Assembly (NCBI RefSeq): GCF_001949145.1
Contig: NW_019091377.1
Location: 2,136,881 to 2,170,748 of the forward strand
Origin: Acanthaster planci
Taxonomy: Eukaryota; Echinodermata; Asteroidea; Valvatida; Acanthasteridae
Direction: 5' to 3'
DNA length: 33,868 nt
Positions 20,678-31,399 of this stretch are shown here, piece by piece; position 1 is the stretch's first letter; each line of letters opens with the position of its first letter. The notes under the pieces are model-generated. The model was not told the DNA's origin. It made no database searches and saw only the letters and a program-made list of their open reading frames with translations. The translations under genes were made by a program, and so were the position numbers.

Positions 20678-21693
20678 ACCTTATTTTTTATTGAATTTTT
20701 GAGTATTTATTTTTCCCCATAAGTTTTGCAGAGGTTTTTCAACAGCCAGAATGGTGTAGATTGTGACCGCTTCAGAAAATGAAACTTGTTACAAGCAAAG
20801 ACCACCAGCACAGATAAATGTAGAAGCATGATGTCACTTTGGCATCAAAATTGGATTTTTAAATTTAATTTTGAAGATTTAATTTCTCCTATTGACTTTG
20901 TACACATAAAACCCAATGACTTTACATACAGTTTTGAAGTAAGGATTAGGCATGTCCGTTGCGTGATCAGCTCAGTGACTTGTGTGATATCGGTCCATGT
21001 TAGCATTATCACGCAGTCTTATTGCATAATTTCTAGATAATTTGGCTAGAAGGTTGTGAAAAATTGTGTGAAATATCAAGGGCTTTGAACTCTGAGATTC
21101 CATGTCATCACGACTCAACCAATTTTTATATTTAACACAAATCATCTGTGCATGTATCAACGATATGTGCTGTCTGGCGTCAACACATGGGTTCAATCAG
21201 GACGATATTTTCAAGGGGCCCATGTGTTTTCTCAGGACCTCTTGGGACTTCCTGGACCTGAAATTACACCAATTGAGTTCTCAATGGACTTTGCTTGATC
21301 AAAGGATTCCAAGGTAATCCCATAAAAGCTTAATTGAAACCAAATTCATGCACCGGCGCAAGAAATTGCAGAAGGACTTGACACCGAATAGGCATGATCA
21401 CAATGATCGTTAGCAAGGATGCACCGGGCCCAACAGCTACACGTAGTGCGGCGGGCAGCTGGGTTTGGAAGCTGGATGGATGAAGTGCTGGAACTGGTTC
21501 AAGTAGGCAAAGGTATACGTCTTACAAAACATGCCCAATGGCAAGTTTTTGTCCGCACTTTCTGTGCTATGTAGCATGCAGGTCCCCAAGTATTCACCAT
21601 AGTGAGAACGCAAGGTTGCTTTGCCATTGAAAATGTGCGCATGTACGCTGTATTTGCACGTGTTCAAGTTCTGACACAAGTGTGTATGTGTGA

Positions 21694-21869
21694 GTGTGTA
21701 AACGCCTTCAATTGTGGACCGATAACAATAGAGGACAATAGGGTCCACGGTTGCCGAAGAGTCCACGGTTGGAAAACATGTACAAAACATATGAGAGGTC
21801 TTCCGAAAAGTTAGTGTGAACAAAAGAGGAACAATAGGGAGTCCACGATCGAAGGCGTTTACACACTTG
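21694..21869. mobile_element. Short MITE in unit B
   Basis: Inverted ends of about 26 bp: the left reads GTGTGTAAACGCCTTC, two or three variable bases, then GTGGAC; the right is its reverse complement with two mismatches. The interior also contains mutually inverted GGACAATAGGG/GAACAATAGGGA words next to GTCCACG. It is absent from the corresponding place in unit A, so it was acquired after the duplication. Confidence 0.7.
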
Positions 21870-22633
21870 TGTGTGGGGGGGTACATCCATGTGCCTGGTC
21901 CCCCCACCCCTTTTAACATTCAGGTCCCCACGTACTCCCCATTTAATGAGAACGCAAGGTTGCTATGCCAAGGAATACGTGTGCACTTGTACACTGTATT
22001 TGCATGTGTTCATGTTCTGACTCAACTTTTCCCATGCATCAATTAACACATGAACTGCTGCACCTGTAATAAACATGTTTTCCTTTTGCAATGATACAGA
22101 TGTTCATCAGCACAGACAAAAGGGCGGACTTGTTGGATGTCCCTGGTATGACGGTGCAATTGAAGCAGGACTGATCCCGAGAAGGATAAGAACAGCTTCA
22201 TCAAACTACTCATAGCAAGACTGCAACCATCAGGAAGTGATGTTTACTTGTATGTGTACATGTAACTGCTAAAATATATTGAAAAACAACTGCAGAAATT
22301 GTTCAAACTGGTTTCAGAAGAATAGTGCAAAGTCTTCAGCATGCAAAAGACCCTGATATTTTCAATTCATGTCATTTGAAATGTCTGGAAATCTTCAGAG
22401 TAGAAAAGAAGTTGGCAGTTTTTATATGATATACTTCAGAAAAATGTATGCCCTAAGACATGAGAGCAGATTTTTCCTTCATTTTTTCAAAACACTCAAT
22501 GTGAATATTTCATTGTTCCCCCAAAAGACAAAGCTATATTATTACTAGTTCACAGTGTTTGATTATTTACATGTTGATATCAGCTGAATATTTCAATTTC
22601 CTTATTTGTTTCTTGTGTATAGGCATCCTTCAT

Positions 22634-22655
22634 GCTGCTGCTGCTGCTGCTGCTT
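22634..22655 (+). repeat. CTG microsatellite
   Basis: Six to seven CTG repeats within unit B. The corresponding place in unit A (18300) has only CTGTTGCTG, so the run expanded after the duplication. Confidence 0.9.
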
Positions 22656-23589
22656 AAGTGAAAACCACAGATGTTCTCCATGTTGGGAAATCAATGTCGC
22701 TGCAGTTATATGTAGATCGGATGCACTTCTTTCCACGGTAAAGGAAGGTGCTATACAACGAAGCAAGGAAATTAACAGGTAACGGTGAAAAGGCCTACTG
22801 TTGCACTGACATACAAACAGACTGCCAGTTCTGATTAATGCAGTCATGAAGCAAAGAGAGCAGGGGGACCCATGCATGTACTAATGTAAATCACTCATTG
22901 ATCAATATCCATGTATCCAGTATCCACTGTAACATTCCTACTCATGTAGCCAAGTGATATCAAAAGTGCTAAAAGTTCTTACACCTTTTATCCATGCATC
23001 AATATATATCTGACACATAATAAATTATTATTTTCTTGTTTTTTAGATAACACAGAAGAATGTTTACCAGCACATTCGTGAATGAAGTCTGTTGACATGT
23101 AGGTGTTATCAATGGAAATGCAATTCGTACCGAGAACGTTCTACAGAAGGACTTCATCAAAATAACTTTATCTAAAAAACTGCAACCAATAGGACATGAG
23201 GTATATAAATGTATGTTGTTGCGACTAAGTCAAAAGAACCAAAATGAAATAGGGCACAACAGAGATGAACATGACAGCAGAGAAAAGGAAACTATATTTA
23301 CAGAAATCTATTCAGTTTACAAACCAAAAATAATAATAATTAAAAGCAATTTAAATTCAGGTTACTATTTTTTATAAAATTAAATAATTACTTATTGGTT
23401 GCTATCGAGGATACTGGACTTTATTGGGTGTTTGTGTTGTCGTCAAGTTGACTGCTGGTGTTCTGGCTTGGAGGGGCAACTCGGGCGCAGCTGGCTGAAG
23501 CACTGGCCGGTGCACAGGATTGGTCTGGTCCGAGGCCATCTAGGAAGAGCCCCAAAACTAGATGGTTTACAGCGGTGACTCGTGTGTAG

Positions 23590-23653
23590 CTTCATCACTC
23601 CAGCCAATATCTAATTGGCCCTCGCCAATTAGATATTGGCTGGAGTGATGAAG
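23590..23653. repeat. Perfect 30-bp hairpin with 4-base loop
   Basis: The arm at 23590-23619 and the arm at 23624-23653 are exact reverse complements, separated by CCTC. The arms begin CTTCATCACTCCAGCC. Pairing stops abruptly at both outer ends. Such a perfect fold-back can come from polymerase template switching, from very recent origin, or from an assembly or library artefact. Confidence 0.95.
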
Positions 23654-23659
23654 GTTGGC

Positions 23660-24720
23660 GACACCCATCAATTGGAAAAAGAGCAGAGCCCCTGGCTGAA
23701 CTGGTGGCTGTAGTGCAATGAGTGCACCCAAGCACGGTACAACCCACTTCTTAAATACATGTGCACCCAGAAAATAATAAAGAGGCCATTACATAACCGG
23801 TCAGCCCACTGGGCAACATTTTAACAAAAGAATATCAGATACAAACCACAATACATGTACATAGGGAACGAAGGAAGTTACATAATCGGGTCTGCTGCAG
23901 ATCAGTTTAGACTTAAAATATCACAAATGTCTAAAGAATGAGTTAAATAAAAAAAAACAGCAGGTTAATTGCAAAGGAAGAAATATCCCATCTGTAACAA
24001 TGTGTTACAGATGTCCCCGGCATATTTTTTTTAAGATATCTGCAGAAATTGTGAACACAGGTTTCAGAGCATTATGCAAGGTTTTCAGTGGTCACAAGTT
24101 CCTGATATTTTAATTTTAAAATACTTTTAACTTTTACATGTTCCCAAGTTTTTTTAAATATGTAGGACATAAAAAAACCTTTACCGGTATTTATGTAATA
24201 TACAGTAGTGAAATGCCCTAATGCAGTTTTTCTCTTTTGTTTTATAAATAGCAAGGACACTTTAACATATTCTTTAACTCTGATAATCCTTCAACTTCAA
24301 GACCAGTTTCAGTGTTCAATATTTTGAGTGCAGTTCATAACACACACTTAAATTCCACAATCGGAGTTTGTGCTTCTGTGCACTTGCAGATACAATTGTT
24401 AAAACTAATCATTTGTCCAGTTACTGTTGACAGGAAATAAGATGTACTTTTGAAAGAATTGTATGAAATTGATGTTTGCATTATTTTTCTTCCCGTCTTT
24501 AAATCGACGTTTCTTAATACTTTGTGTATACCGATGGCCCTAACAGTCCCATATCGTCTGGTATTAAGATGATTTTACATGATCACAGTAGTTGCAAATC
24601 CGTACACCGTACTGCAGCAAATCCTCTTGCCGGCACTCATCCCGGGCCCATTCAAACCCCGTTTGACCATTATTTCGATACGGATGAGGCAAACAAAAGC
24701 CCGAAGTGAACTGAATTAAG
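23660..24720. other. Unit B interior without recognised genes
   Basis: Contains a diverged extra copy of the inner repeat (CTGCAGAAATTGTGAACACA... at about 24040, similar to 17945 and 22290). No protein or RNA gene was recognised. Short frames at 24072-24260 (minus) and 24524-24709 (plus) carry no known motif. Confidence 0.5.
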
Positions 24721-25059
24721 CATTAGCATTTGAAATAACTATTCATTGTTTGTTGCCCGTTTTACTTTAATATAGGCAAGGGAAACATTGTGTTTGTCTC
24801 TGAGATCCCAATCAAGGTCATCTTATTCCAAACAGATATTAAAGATATTTTTTTTGTCTCGCATACAAATTAATAATGGGAGTTTACAGGCTTGTGGCGT
24901 ATGCCCGGAGTGAGGATTACAAAAAATCTCTGTGACCCATTGAGAAAAAAATTACTTACCATATTTGGTGATATTTGTCGATTTCCATCACTGGCCGTTG
25001 AGCCCAGGGTTAAACTGAACTGAAAGTCTAATATAAAGTTTGTGAAGTCTATCGTCAGT

Positions 25060-25250
25060 AGCCCTATCCTGTTTGTGTGACGTCACCTCAGTTTAAACCA
25101 CGTCCACTGCACATGCACTGCACATAGAGCTACATGCATTAATAGCCGTTTACATGGAACCGGAAGTTAACGCACAACTTCAGCAATCATCTAATGGGAG
25201 CTTGCCTGCAAATCGTGGCGCGTCCGCCATCGTGACGAAGTCACTTACAA
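25060..25250 (-). repeat. Dispersed repeat, copy 2
   Basis: Reverse-complement partner of 1885-2090. It ends just before the tandem array at 25255. Confidence 0.8.
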
Positions 25251-25254
25251 ACTG

Positions 25255-25760
25255 GATACAGGTATCTCCTGAAATACAAATGCACGTATCCCATCGGGAT
25301 GAAATTTCGCAGATAAGTTGAAAAGGGAAATGTTCCAGACAAACATTGTCCTTGTGATCACATGATCATCAGGTGATAATTCACGTGACATTAATGGTGC
25401 TATATCTCCTGGAATACATGTCTGATTGGGTTGAAACATTGTCCTTGTGATCACATGATCATCAGGTGATAATTCACGTGACATTAATGGTGCTATATCT
25501 CCTGGAATACATGTCTGATTGGGTTGAAATTTTACGGATACAGGGGATGTATGATAGACGAAAATTGACCTCAAAGGATGATGATGTCATCAGTTGAAAA
25601 GTCACGACTTTAAAGGTGCATCCTTTACAGCCCTATATCTTATCAGGAAGGTTTGCAATAGACGAAAATTTATCCCATGGAATGATGAAGTCATCAGTTC
25701 AAAAGTCACGTGATATTAAAGTTGCATCATTTAAAGCCCTGTATCTCCAAAAGGACTCAA
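25255..25760 (+). repeat. Second array of the ~147-bp family
   Basis: Units beginning TATATCTCC or a variant occur at about 25261, 25400, 25493, 25631 and 25736, with the same inner words as the array at 19860. Spacing is irregular because one 93-bp segment is duplicated within it. Confidence 0.8.
25341..25526 (+). repeat. Exact 93-bp tandem duplication
   Basis: 25341-25433 and 25434-25526 appear identical. Because 93 is a multiple of three, the minus strand shows a frame with a repeated 31-residue stretch, which is a by-product and not evidence of a gene. The identity implies a very recent event or an assembly artefact. Confidence 0.9.
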
Positions 25761-26029
25761 CAGACATGCAATCATGATGCCATTTTCAATGAAAATCGAA
25801 AAAGCCCTGTGTTATGTTGCAAACAGACAAAGAAGCTCTCGTTTTTGCTTGTTTTTTCAGACTCTTTCCCCATAGGGTCTGTACACATTTTCTTCCACTA
25901 GTTGACTTTTGGTAGTTTTATATATCTGATTGACTTCAAACTTGGCAGACCTTCAGACAATAATTCTCGTATGGTCCTAAAAGAAATTCGTCACGATGAC
26001 AAAGACCCTGATAAAAGAATTATTCTAGA

Positions 26030-26135
26030 TGATGATGTCATGATGACGTCACCTTGTGATTTTTTTTAAATTCATTTTTGTATATTTTATTTTCCCCACA
26101 GGTTTTGTACATGTTTTTCAGTGGCCAGTCTTCGA
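26030..26135 (+). repeat. Start of a third duplication unit (partial)
   Basis: Matches the starts of units A and B: a TGATGTCATGATGACGTCA motif, then a T-rich stretch, TATTTT(A)TTTTCCCC, then GTTTTGTACA and TTTTTCA...CCAG. Similarity fades after about 26135. Confidence 0.7.
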
Positions 26136-27446
26136 CACTTTTGTCGATGTGACTGACAATATATTTAGGTGTACACTCTTAATCCAGCTGCTTCAGAGGG
26201 TCCAAGGACAAAATCATCACAGACCATACACATATGTTTGGTCCCCATAGACTGTGTGTGCATTTACATGTAGTTCTTGTATTCGCACATGTGCGATAGT
26301 GACATAATGGTCGTCGGCCTGAAAAATTACTCTAGCAGACGACGCATATCCGTGAGGGATTTGTCCTGCCATTACCCTTGAAGACCTCGTGTGTGAAAAA
26401 ATTGCCAAGAATCTGTGACATGGTGATATTTTATAGCTTCTCCTCAGGTCATCAGTGATACCGTCTGGAAGACTGATGAATCATTTGTATCCATCAGGTC
26501 ATTTCTTCAAGATCAAGAGCCATTTGTCCGAAATGCGGATTCATTTTTCATGCGGATTCAAATTTCCACACTGAGTCCAACATGACCAACAGCGGTCAAA
26601 ACTGATGTTTGGATATTGGGCATGGCATACACGTACACACACACCCCTGGATATAAGTGCGTTTCCGTACAAGTTGACTTTTACTGCATTACACTAGTAC
26701 ATACAACGACATCAAATTGCCAACAAAAGGCCAAACAAAAACTTTCCGTTCTCACTCATACAGTTTTCTTCTTGCATGATACTTTCTCATTAGAGCGTTC
26801 ATGATATTCCTCACTATTCACAAGTAGAGAAATGTCAGGGAAAACTCGGCAAAATTGAAAAAAAAAAACCCTCTAAAATGTTGGTTTCATTTCCAACTTC
26901 TGACTCTGTCACTTAGGAGGTATGTACGAAAGACGGGCCAAAATCTGGCAGAAAATGGATTTTTATTGTGTGCAAGTTAGCAAAAGGGACTTTGAATGTT
27001 AAATTACTAATTGGGATGGAAATGAGGGGCAAACAACTTTTTCTGAGCTTGATGTTGATCATCCACCCCGGCCGAGTCAAGAGCCATTTTACTAGCTTCT
27101 GGCTGTTGTGGGATTCAGTACGCATGCGCACAAACTAGGTGAGGGGCACAAACGTGTATAATCACTGATACAATTATCTGTTAAACAACTTGAAATCCAA
27201 AACAGCTCTGTGATTGTTGCTGTAACATCCACTGCCTCTAGTCAACCTTGTATTGATGAGATGGATATAATGCATTTTTAAAAATATATTTGCTGTGTGC
27301 TGTTTCTGACTTAAATCTATATTTTAATTGGGAATTGTATTTCATGCCAACTAATGGAATTTTAACCTTTTCTCTTTTTTTTCCCGGAAAGAATAAAAGA
27401 AAAAATAAATCAATTAAGTTGTGAATGTATTTCTTTCCTTTCTCAG
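26136..27446. other. Host intron, end of the 12.7-kb intron
   Basis: No genes recognised. The minus frame at 26913-27131 shows no known motif. The segment ends in a pyrimidine-rich acceptor (TTTCTTTCCTTTCTCAG) at 27446. Confidence 0.55.
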
Positions 27447-27511
27447 AAATAAAAGATGAGTTGGAAGAGGAACCTACTTATGATTCTGATGAAGAGTTCG
27501 AGCTGTTGTAA
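27447..27511 (+). CDS. Host gene last coding exon
   Basis: After a strong acceptor the exon opens in phase 1, completing the codon left by the exon at 14646, and encodes EIKDELEEEPTYDSDEEFEL plus a final Leu and TAA (27509-27511). The tail is strongly acidic: about half its residues are Glu or Asp, and Y-D-S-D-E-E looks like a casein-kinase-2-type target, though that is inference. The three exons together give a conserved-looking C-terminus of roughly 75 residues. I do not recognise the protein. The 3' UTR starts at 27512 and probably contains the MITE at 27590; no convincing AATAAA was found close by. Confidence 0.8.
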
Positions 27512-27589
27512 TCTTCCTGAGAAGTGCCTCATGGTCTTTACACGCCACCTGTGTTTGGTAATCTATTTGGGTTAATGAGGAGTGTTGTT

Positions 27590-27880
27590 CAGGGGTGAGA
27601 TTTGTCAGGATGTTTCCTGATTTCAGGATTTAACTTTTATCGCTATTTTCCTGATTTTACGATTTTTCAAAAGTTTGTTCATGAAATCTGGAAAATCCCA
27701 AGTTTTACCATCAAGGTGTGGTATGTATAAAAATTGATACAGAACACGAGATGGGTATTTTAAAGGATGCCCTCAAGCAAACACAAATGTATACCATAGG
27801 CCCTACACTGTCGTGGTGCCCGCTAAACCTCGAGTGATTTTCTTGCAAGGACATTTCATTTTCCTTTAATCTCACCCCTG
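27590..27880. mobile_element. hAT-like MITE
   Basis: 291-bp element with inverted ends CAGGGGTGAGATT at 27590 and its reverse complement ending at 27880. It is flanked by GTTGTT on both sides (27584-27589 and 27881-27886). CAGGGGTG ends are typical of hAT elements, which make 8-bp duplications; only six bases match here. There is no coding content. It lies just downstream of the host stop codon, probably inside the 3' UTR. Confidence 0.75.
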
Positions 27881-27969
27881 GTTGTTTAAATTCCTGCCCA
27901 ACCTCAGATGTAGCACTTGTCAGATTACACAAAACATAGTCACAAGACTTTTAGCTGTGCACAGCTGTA

Positions 27970-28601
27970 TACCGGGTGTCTTAAAGAAAAGAAACCAAGA
28001 TTAATTAGTTGTTTCTTGAAGTTGACTAACTATTTTTGTAAATGGTCAATATAATCTGTTTCAGTATGATGTCCTCTTTCTTATGACATTAAGAAATCCA
28101 CATTTCCATCACACACGACTGAATACAAAGTGGTTTAATGTACTGTGTCAGAAACACCTGTGCACAAGATGCAGCACAGGTTTGCACAGCATGAAGGATT
28201 TCAAAAGAAAAACAAAAGCAAAAGTAGACTATTAAAAGCATGAATTTAAAGACAACCACACTTAAATGTCGTTCAACATGCTCCCCAATTCTTTCAATGC
28301 AAACTTCTGCCTCTTTTATCATCGCTTTTAGTGGAATAGGTATCCAGCATTTTGTAGATTCCAGCAAATATGTAATTCTAACAAAAAAGCCTTCTCTAGA
28401 CAATATAAATTAAACACCAAAACAGTGATTTGGTGCAAAGCCATTCCTGACTTGGTCCATTAAACCACGCTGTGCTCAGTCATCTATGACCAAAATTTGC
28501 ATTGGGCTTTGGTGTCGTACAAAAGAGGACGTCATAATGAAACAGATAATGGTTACCATTACAAAAATAGTTCGGTTTGCTTTTTTTAAAGACACCCTGT
28601 A
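27970..28601 (-). mobile_element. Mariner/IS630-type transposon remnant
   Basis: The ends are inverted repeats: the left reads TACCGGGTGTCTTAAAGAAA and the right, reverse-complemented, reads TACAGGGTGTCTTTAAAAAA. TA dinucleotides flank both. CAGGGTGTC(T/C)..AAA ends are characteristic of IS630-Tc1-mariner elements. The minus-strand frame at 28089-28403 contains LKAMIKEAEVCIERIGEHVE, resembling the last residues of transposases of this type, but no catalytic DDE/D is visible. The element is about 630 bp, so it is an internally deleted, dead copy. Confidence 0.75.
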
Positions 28602-30139
28602 TATTCGAAATTCAATTCAAAAAGTTGTTTTAATGAATAATTAAGACCTATATATTTGTTTGTATTGCAGAAATTGTGTGTACACGAAGTGATAGTTACC
28701 CTGCATATTTATACAGGCCAAATTTAAAGAGATTGTACACTTTGCTCTAGACACGTTGGAGCCATATACACACCTCGGATTATTTGCCATAATTTTACTT
28801 GTTCAATACATATTTAGTGTTGTAAGTGGGCAAATGGACAAAGTTCTCTGCATTTTCAGTTGATTAACTAAACCTTTGAGAATTTTCATGGGGTCCACTT
28901 TATCAGTCAAGCCCTGTAGGCACACTACCAAGTACATTTACATGCATGAGTTTTTGTCCCATAGTACATTGTTCATTTTCCAAAGTGTGAGCAGAATTTT
29001 ATGTTTTTTGAAGAATCACATTGAATTCTTGTTTGATTATTGTATGTTTGTTTGTTTGTTTGTTTGTTTGTTTTTTGTGGTGGTAACTCTTATTTGCATG
29101 CAGAATAATGGAATAGGATCAACGTTGTGATCAAGACATAATTAGTCATTCCAAGTCATTACAACTCTAAGCTTTCGTCATTGTTAATCCAATATCCAGG
29201 TAGCTTGTAACATGACTGTTTCAGAGTGATAATTTCTGGTAACATTGAGGAAAGCAGTAATTGGAATTTATCCAAATGTAATTAAACTTCTACATGTTCT
29301 GAATTTTTTTGTATTCTGTTCATTTTAAACCTTAGATCTGAGACGAAATGCTTATGTGGTCAAAATGCTGCACTCCGACTCACTTGTTGCATTGTTCATG
29401 TTTTACTTAAAAAAGATTATCCCAGTTTATTTCAAATAGAACATCTGCCCAGAGAAAATATAGCATGAGGATCTATTTTCCGCAAACACTTACCTTCCTA
29501 AGTTCTTCAAAATCCTTCTTAGCATACTTCGGGATTTCGAAAAAAAAGTGACATTCAGTAGCAAAAATATGCATGCTGACTTTAAAGAGTTGTTTTTGTC
29601 AAGGTCTTCGGCTGGGCCTTATGTCTTGTATGCATTTACATGTAGTCGTATGTCACTATATTGTAGCAGTCGCTAGCAACGGGGCCCCAGGCTTGCCTTC
29701 GGCCGACTCAAGAGTGGCTGAAGAGGCGACAACGGGGACAGGTCGATTTGGAGGTAGTCTACCGTCAGGCGCCCAAAGCTACCTGGCACACTGCAGGGGA
29801 TCACTACAAGGGGATTGACGATGAGGTCGTAACCTTATTAATAGGGTTTAGTGTTTTGGGAAAACCCTCGTGCACAAGTGCACTTCAAAAGATGCCTGGA
29901 TTTTTTTATTGGTCTAGTTTTTTATCAGTGTTCTTTCTTCATTTGGTGAATCCTGTATAGGTGATTAGGTGAACCCCTGTGATTTACAGTTAGCTTAGTG
30001 ATGAAATGCAGATTAAGAGTTGTGAGGGTGCTCGACCAAAGCTGACTTGGCCTACCCTCGACCTAATTGACGGCTGCCGCCAGTGACCCTAACGAGTATT
30101 CTACATCAACGCGCTATCCTCCTTTCGGTATCCAGCCAT
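28602..30139. other. Intergenic, no recognised genes
   Basis: AT-rich to 29600, then more GC-rich (29620-30130). The GC-rich part has no motif I can name. It could hold a SINE, but no convincing A and B boxes of a polymerase III promoter were found on either strand. It ends near a run of 13 A residues (about 30153-30165), beyond which the base composition and content change to the virus-like segment. Confidence 0.5.
29046..29074 (+). repeat. (TTTG)n microsatellite
   Basis: Six to seven TTTG units ending in a T run. The plus-strand frame across it (28876-29130) is a chance product. Confidence 0.95.
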
Positions 30140-30439
30140 CGAGCATATTATTTAAAAAAAAAAAAAGCAGAAAAGACCTGTCTTGCCCTCACCAAAAATG
30201 TATACCCTCTTGCAAAATTTTTACACCGACAAAATGTGAACATGGTGACATCGATGCCAATGTATTGAGCTTATTATTAGGAAAAAACTAGTTGGAAAAA
30301 GTTTATTTAGATATTTTCTTGCTATATGTTAAAGAGGGTGAAAAAATATGGAGAAACCACTGGCGGCAGCTTATTTTAGATGAAACAAATCTGTGATAAG
30401 AGATTATATCACAGGTCACAATATACCAATGCCAAAAAA

Positions 30440-31057
30440 CCCCAGAATTATAAGAGGAAAGATTATATCGAAGCTATTAAAGAAAACCAAAGGCAGTTTT
30501 GATATCTACTTTGAAAAAAATTCTCTTTTTTGTGGGAGGTTGAGCAAAACAATAATTTTACGGTAATTGGAACCGCGAGAAACGGAAAGTTGTTGAGAGA
30601 AGACTACATTAATGCCATTGAAAAATATGCCTCACCAGAGTCGTTTATAGAAGCCGACTTCAGAGAGGTCAGAAAGTTTAAAACCTATATTAACTTCGAG
30701 CTTGTACCAAAACTGTTTAATACAGATACAATACAGATAATACAAGTTTCTCAGTCACAACAAGCCAAAAATAAACGCCATAGTAATCTCTGTCAATAGA
30801 CAACTCAGAAGTTTTAAATTACAGCCGCGTTTGAAGTGGAATACACAAAAAAGATTAGGAACCAGGCCCACAAGGTCCCGAGAAGACTTCTGTTGCATAT
30901 TATACTCCACAAATGACAGTTTTAAAAGAAACTGAAATTGTGTCTACCGTCGAGAACCAAAGTGCAGAACTACTGTCTAAAATTTAAAACTACGTCGGAA
31001 GGGGCTCTGCTTTTCGCTGAAACTTAACGGGATGAGTCCACCAAACCGATTGGAAAG
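30440..31057 (+). pseudogene. Decayed frames upstream of the polymerase zinc region
   Basis: The longest piece, 30530-30799 (89 codons without a stop), contains KLLREDYINAIEKYASPESF and FREVRKFKTYINFELVPKLF. A further piece at about 30885-30987 contains SVAYYTPQMTVLKETEIVST. Both lie in the position where the N-terminal part of a protein-primed DNA polymerase would be expected, but neither has a diagnostic motif I can name. Neighbouring frames hold many stops, so whatever was encoded is broken. A duplicated look (KRKDYIEAIKENQRQF at about 30450 against REDYINAIEKYASP at about 30600) hints at an internal repeat. Confidence 0.45.
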
Positions 31058-31328
31058 CCGATCAAAAATATCTCGAGATTGATAAGTGACGTAAACAAAA
31101 ACAAGAAGAAATTTTTTGTTGCCGATGTCTTTCGCATTTTTATGACCAAGAAAATTCGACCTTCACAAACTAGATTGCCAAGGTATAGATTCTACCTTAT
31201 CTAAAGTTGTATTACCCAAGATCGAGAAAGAAGAAAATGTCATGAAGTTTAGAAACTTTAAAAACAGACAACTAGCACCATTTGTGATTCATGCTAGTTT
31301 TGAGTCTGTATTAGATAAAAGCGAGTAA
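31058..31328 (+). pseudogene. Protein-primed DNA polymerase B fragment (zinc-ribbon and Exo I region)
   Basis: In order across three frames: IKNISRLISDVNKNKKKFF (from 31061), then FCCRCLSHFYDQE with a C-x2-C pair (about 31115-31150), then HKLDCQ (about 31160-31180), then KFRNFKNRQLAPFVIHASFE followed by SVLDKSE and a stop at 31326-31328. The same order (IK-x-x-SRL, C-x2-C-L...F, H-x-x-x-C, then x-F-x-N-x...PFV-x-YADxE) precedes the exonuclease domain of the polymerases of Polintons and related viruses. The Exo I motif, normally A-D-x-E, reads A-S-F-E, so the metal-binding Asp is missing. Two frame changes and the stop show it is dead. The polymerase domain proper was not found downstream. Confidence 0.7.
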
Positions 31329-31399
31329 AGTGAAACCCCTACGACCCCCGCAAACACGCATACGTGGTGAAAACTGGAATATACCAACACTGGAATGAA

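Larger units (their letters stand above)
20480..26030 (+). repeat. Tandem duplication unit B (about 5.5 kb)
   Basis: Second copy of the unit described for 15530-20480, in the same orientation and block order. Private changes include a small MITE (about 21694-21869), a CTG run, a GC-richer insert at about 23390-23830 with a perfect hairpin, an additional partial copy of the inner repeat (22980-24110) and the dispersed repeat at 25060-25250. A third unit begins at about 26030. Confidence 0.8.

Noticed and set aside
25245-25574. Minus-strand frame with a perfectly repeated 31-residue stretch
   Set aside because: The repetition is fully explained by the 93-bp tandem duplication inside a non-coding array, and there is no independent coding signal.
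15530-26135. CRISPR-like or prokaryotic repeat array
   Set aside because: Repeat units are long and degenerate, without regular short spacers, and the context is eukaryotic intron.
28089-28403. Stand-alone minus-strand gene of 104 codons
   Set aside because: It lies inside inverted ends with TA duplications and only its middle resembles a transposase tail; treated as part of a dead transposon.
29990-30140. tRNA-derived SINE
   Set aside because: The segment is GC-rich and followed by an A run, but no convincing A box and B box pair was found on either strand.
30067-30291. Two overlapping plus frames crossing the 13-A run
   Set aside because: They cross a homopolymer and the presumed host/virus-like boundary, and show no motif.
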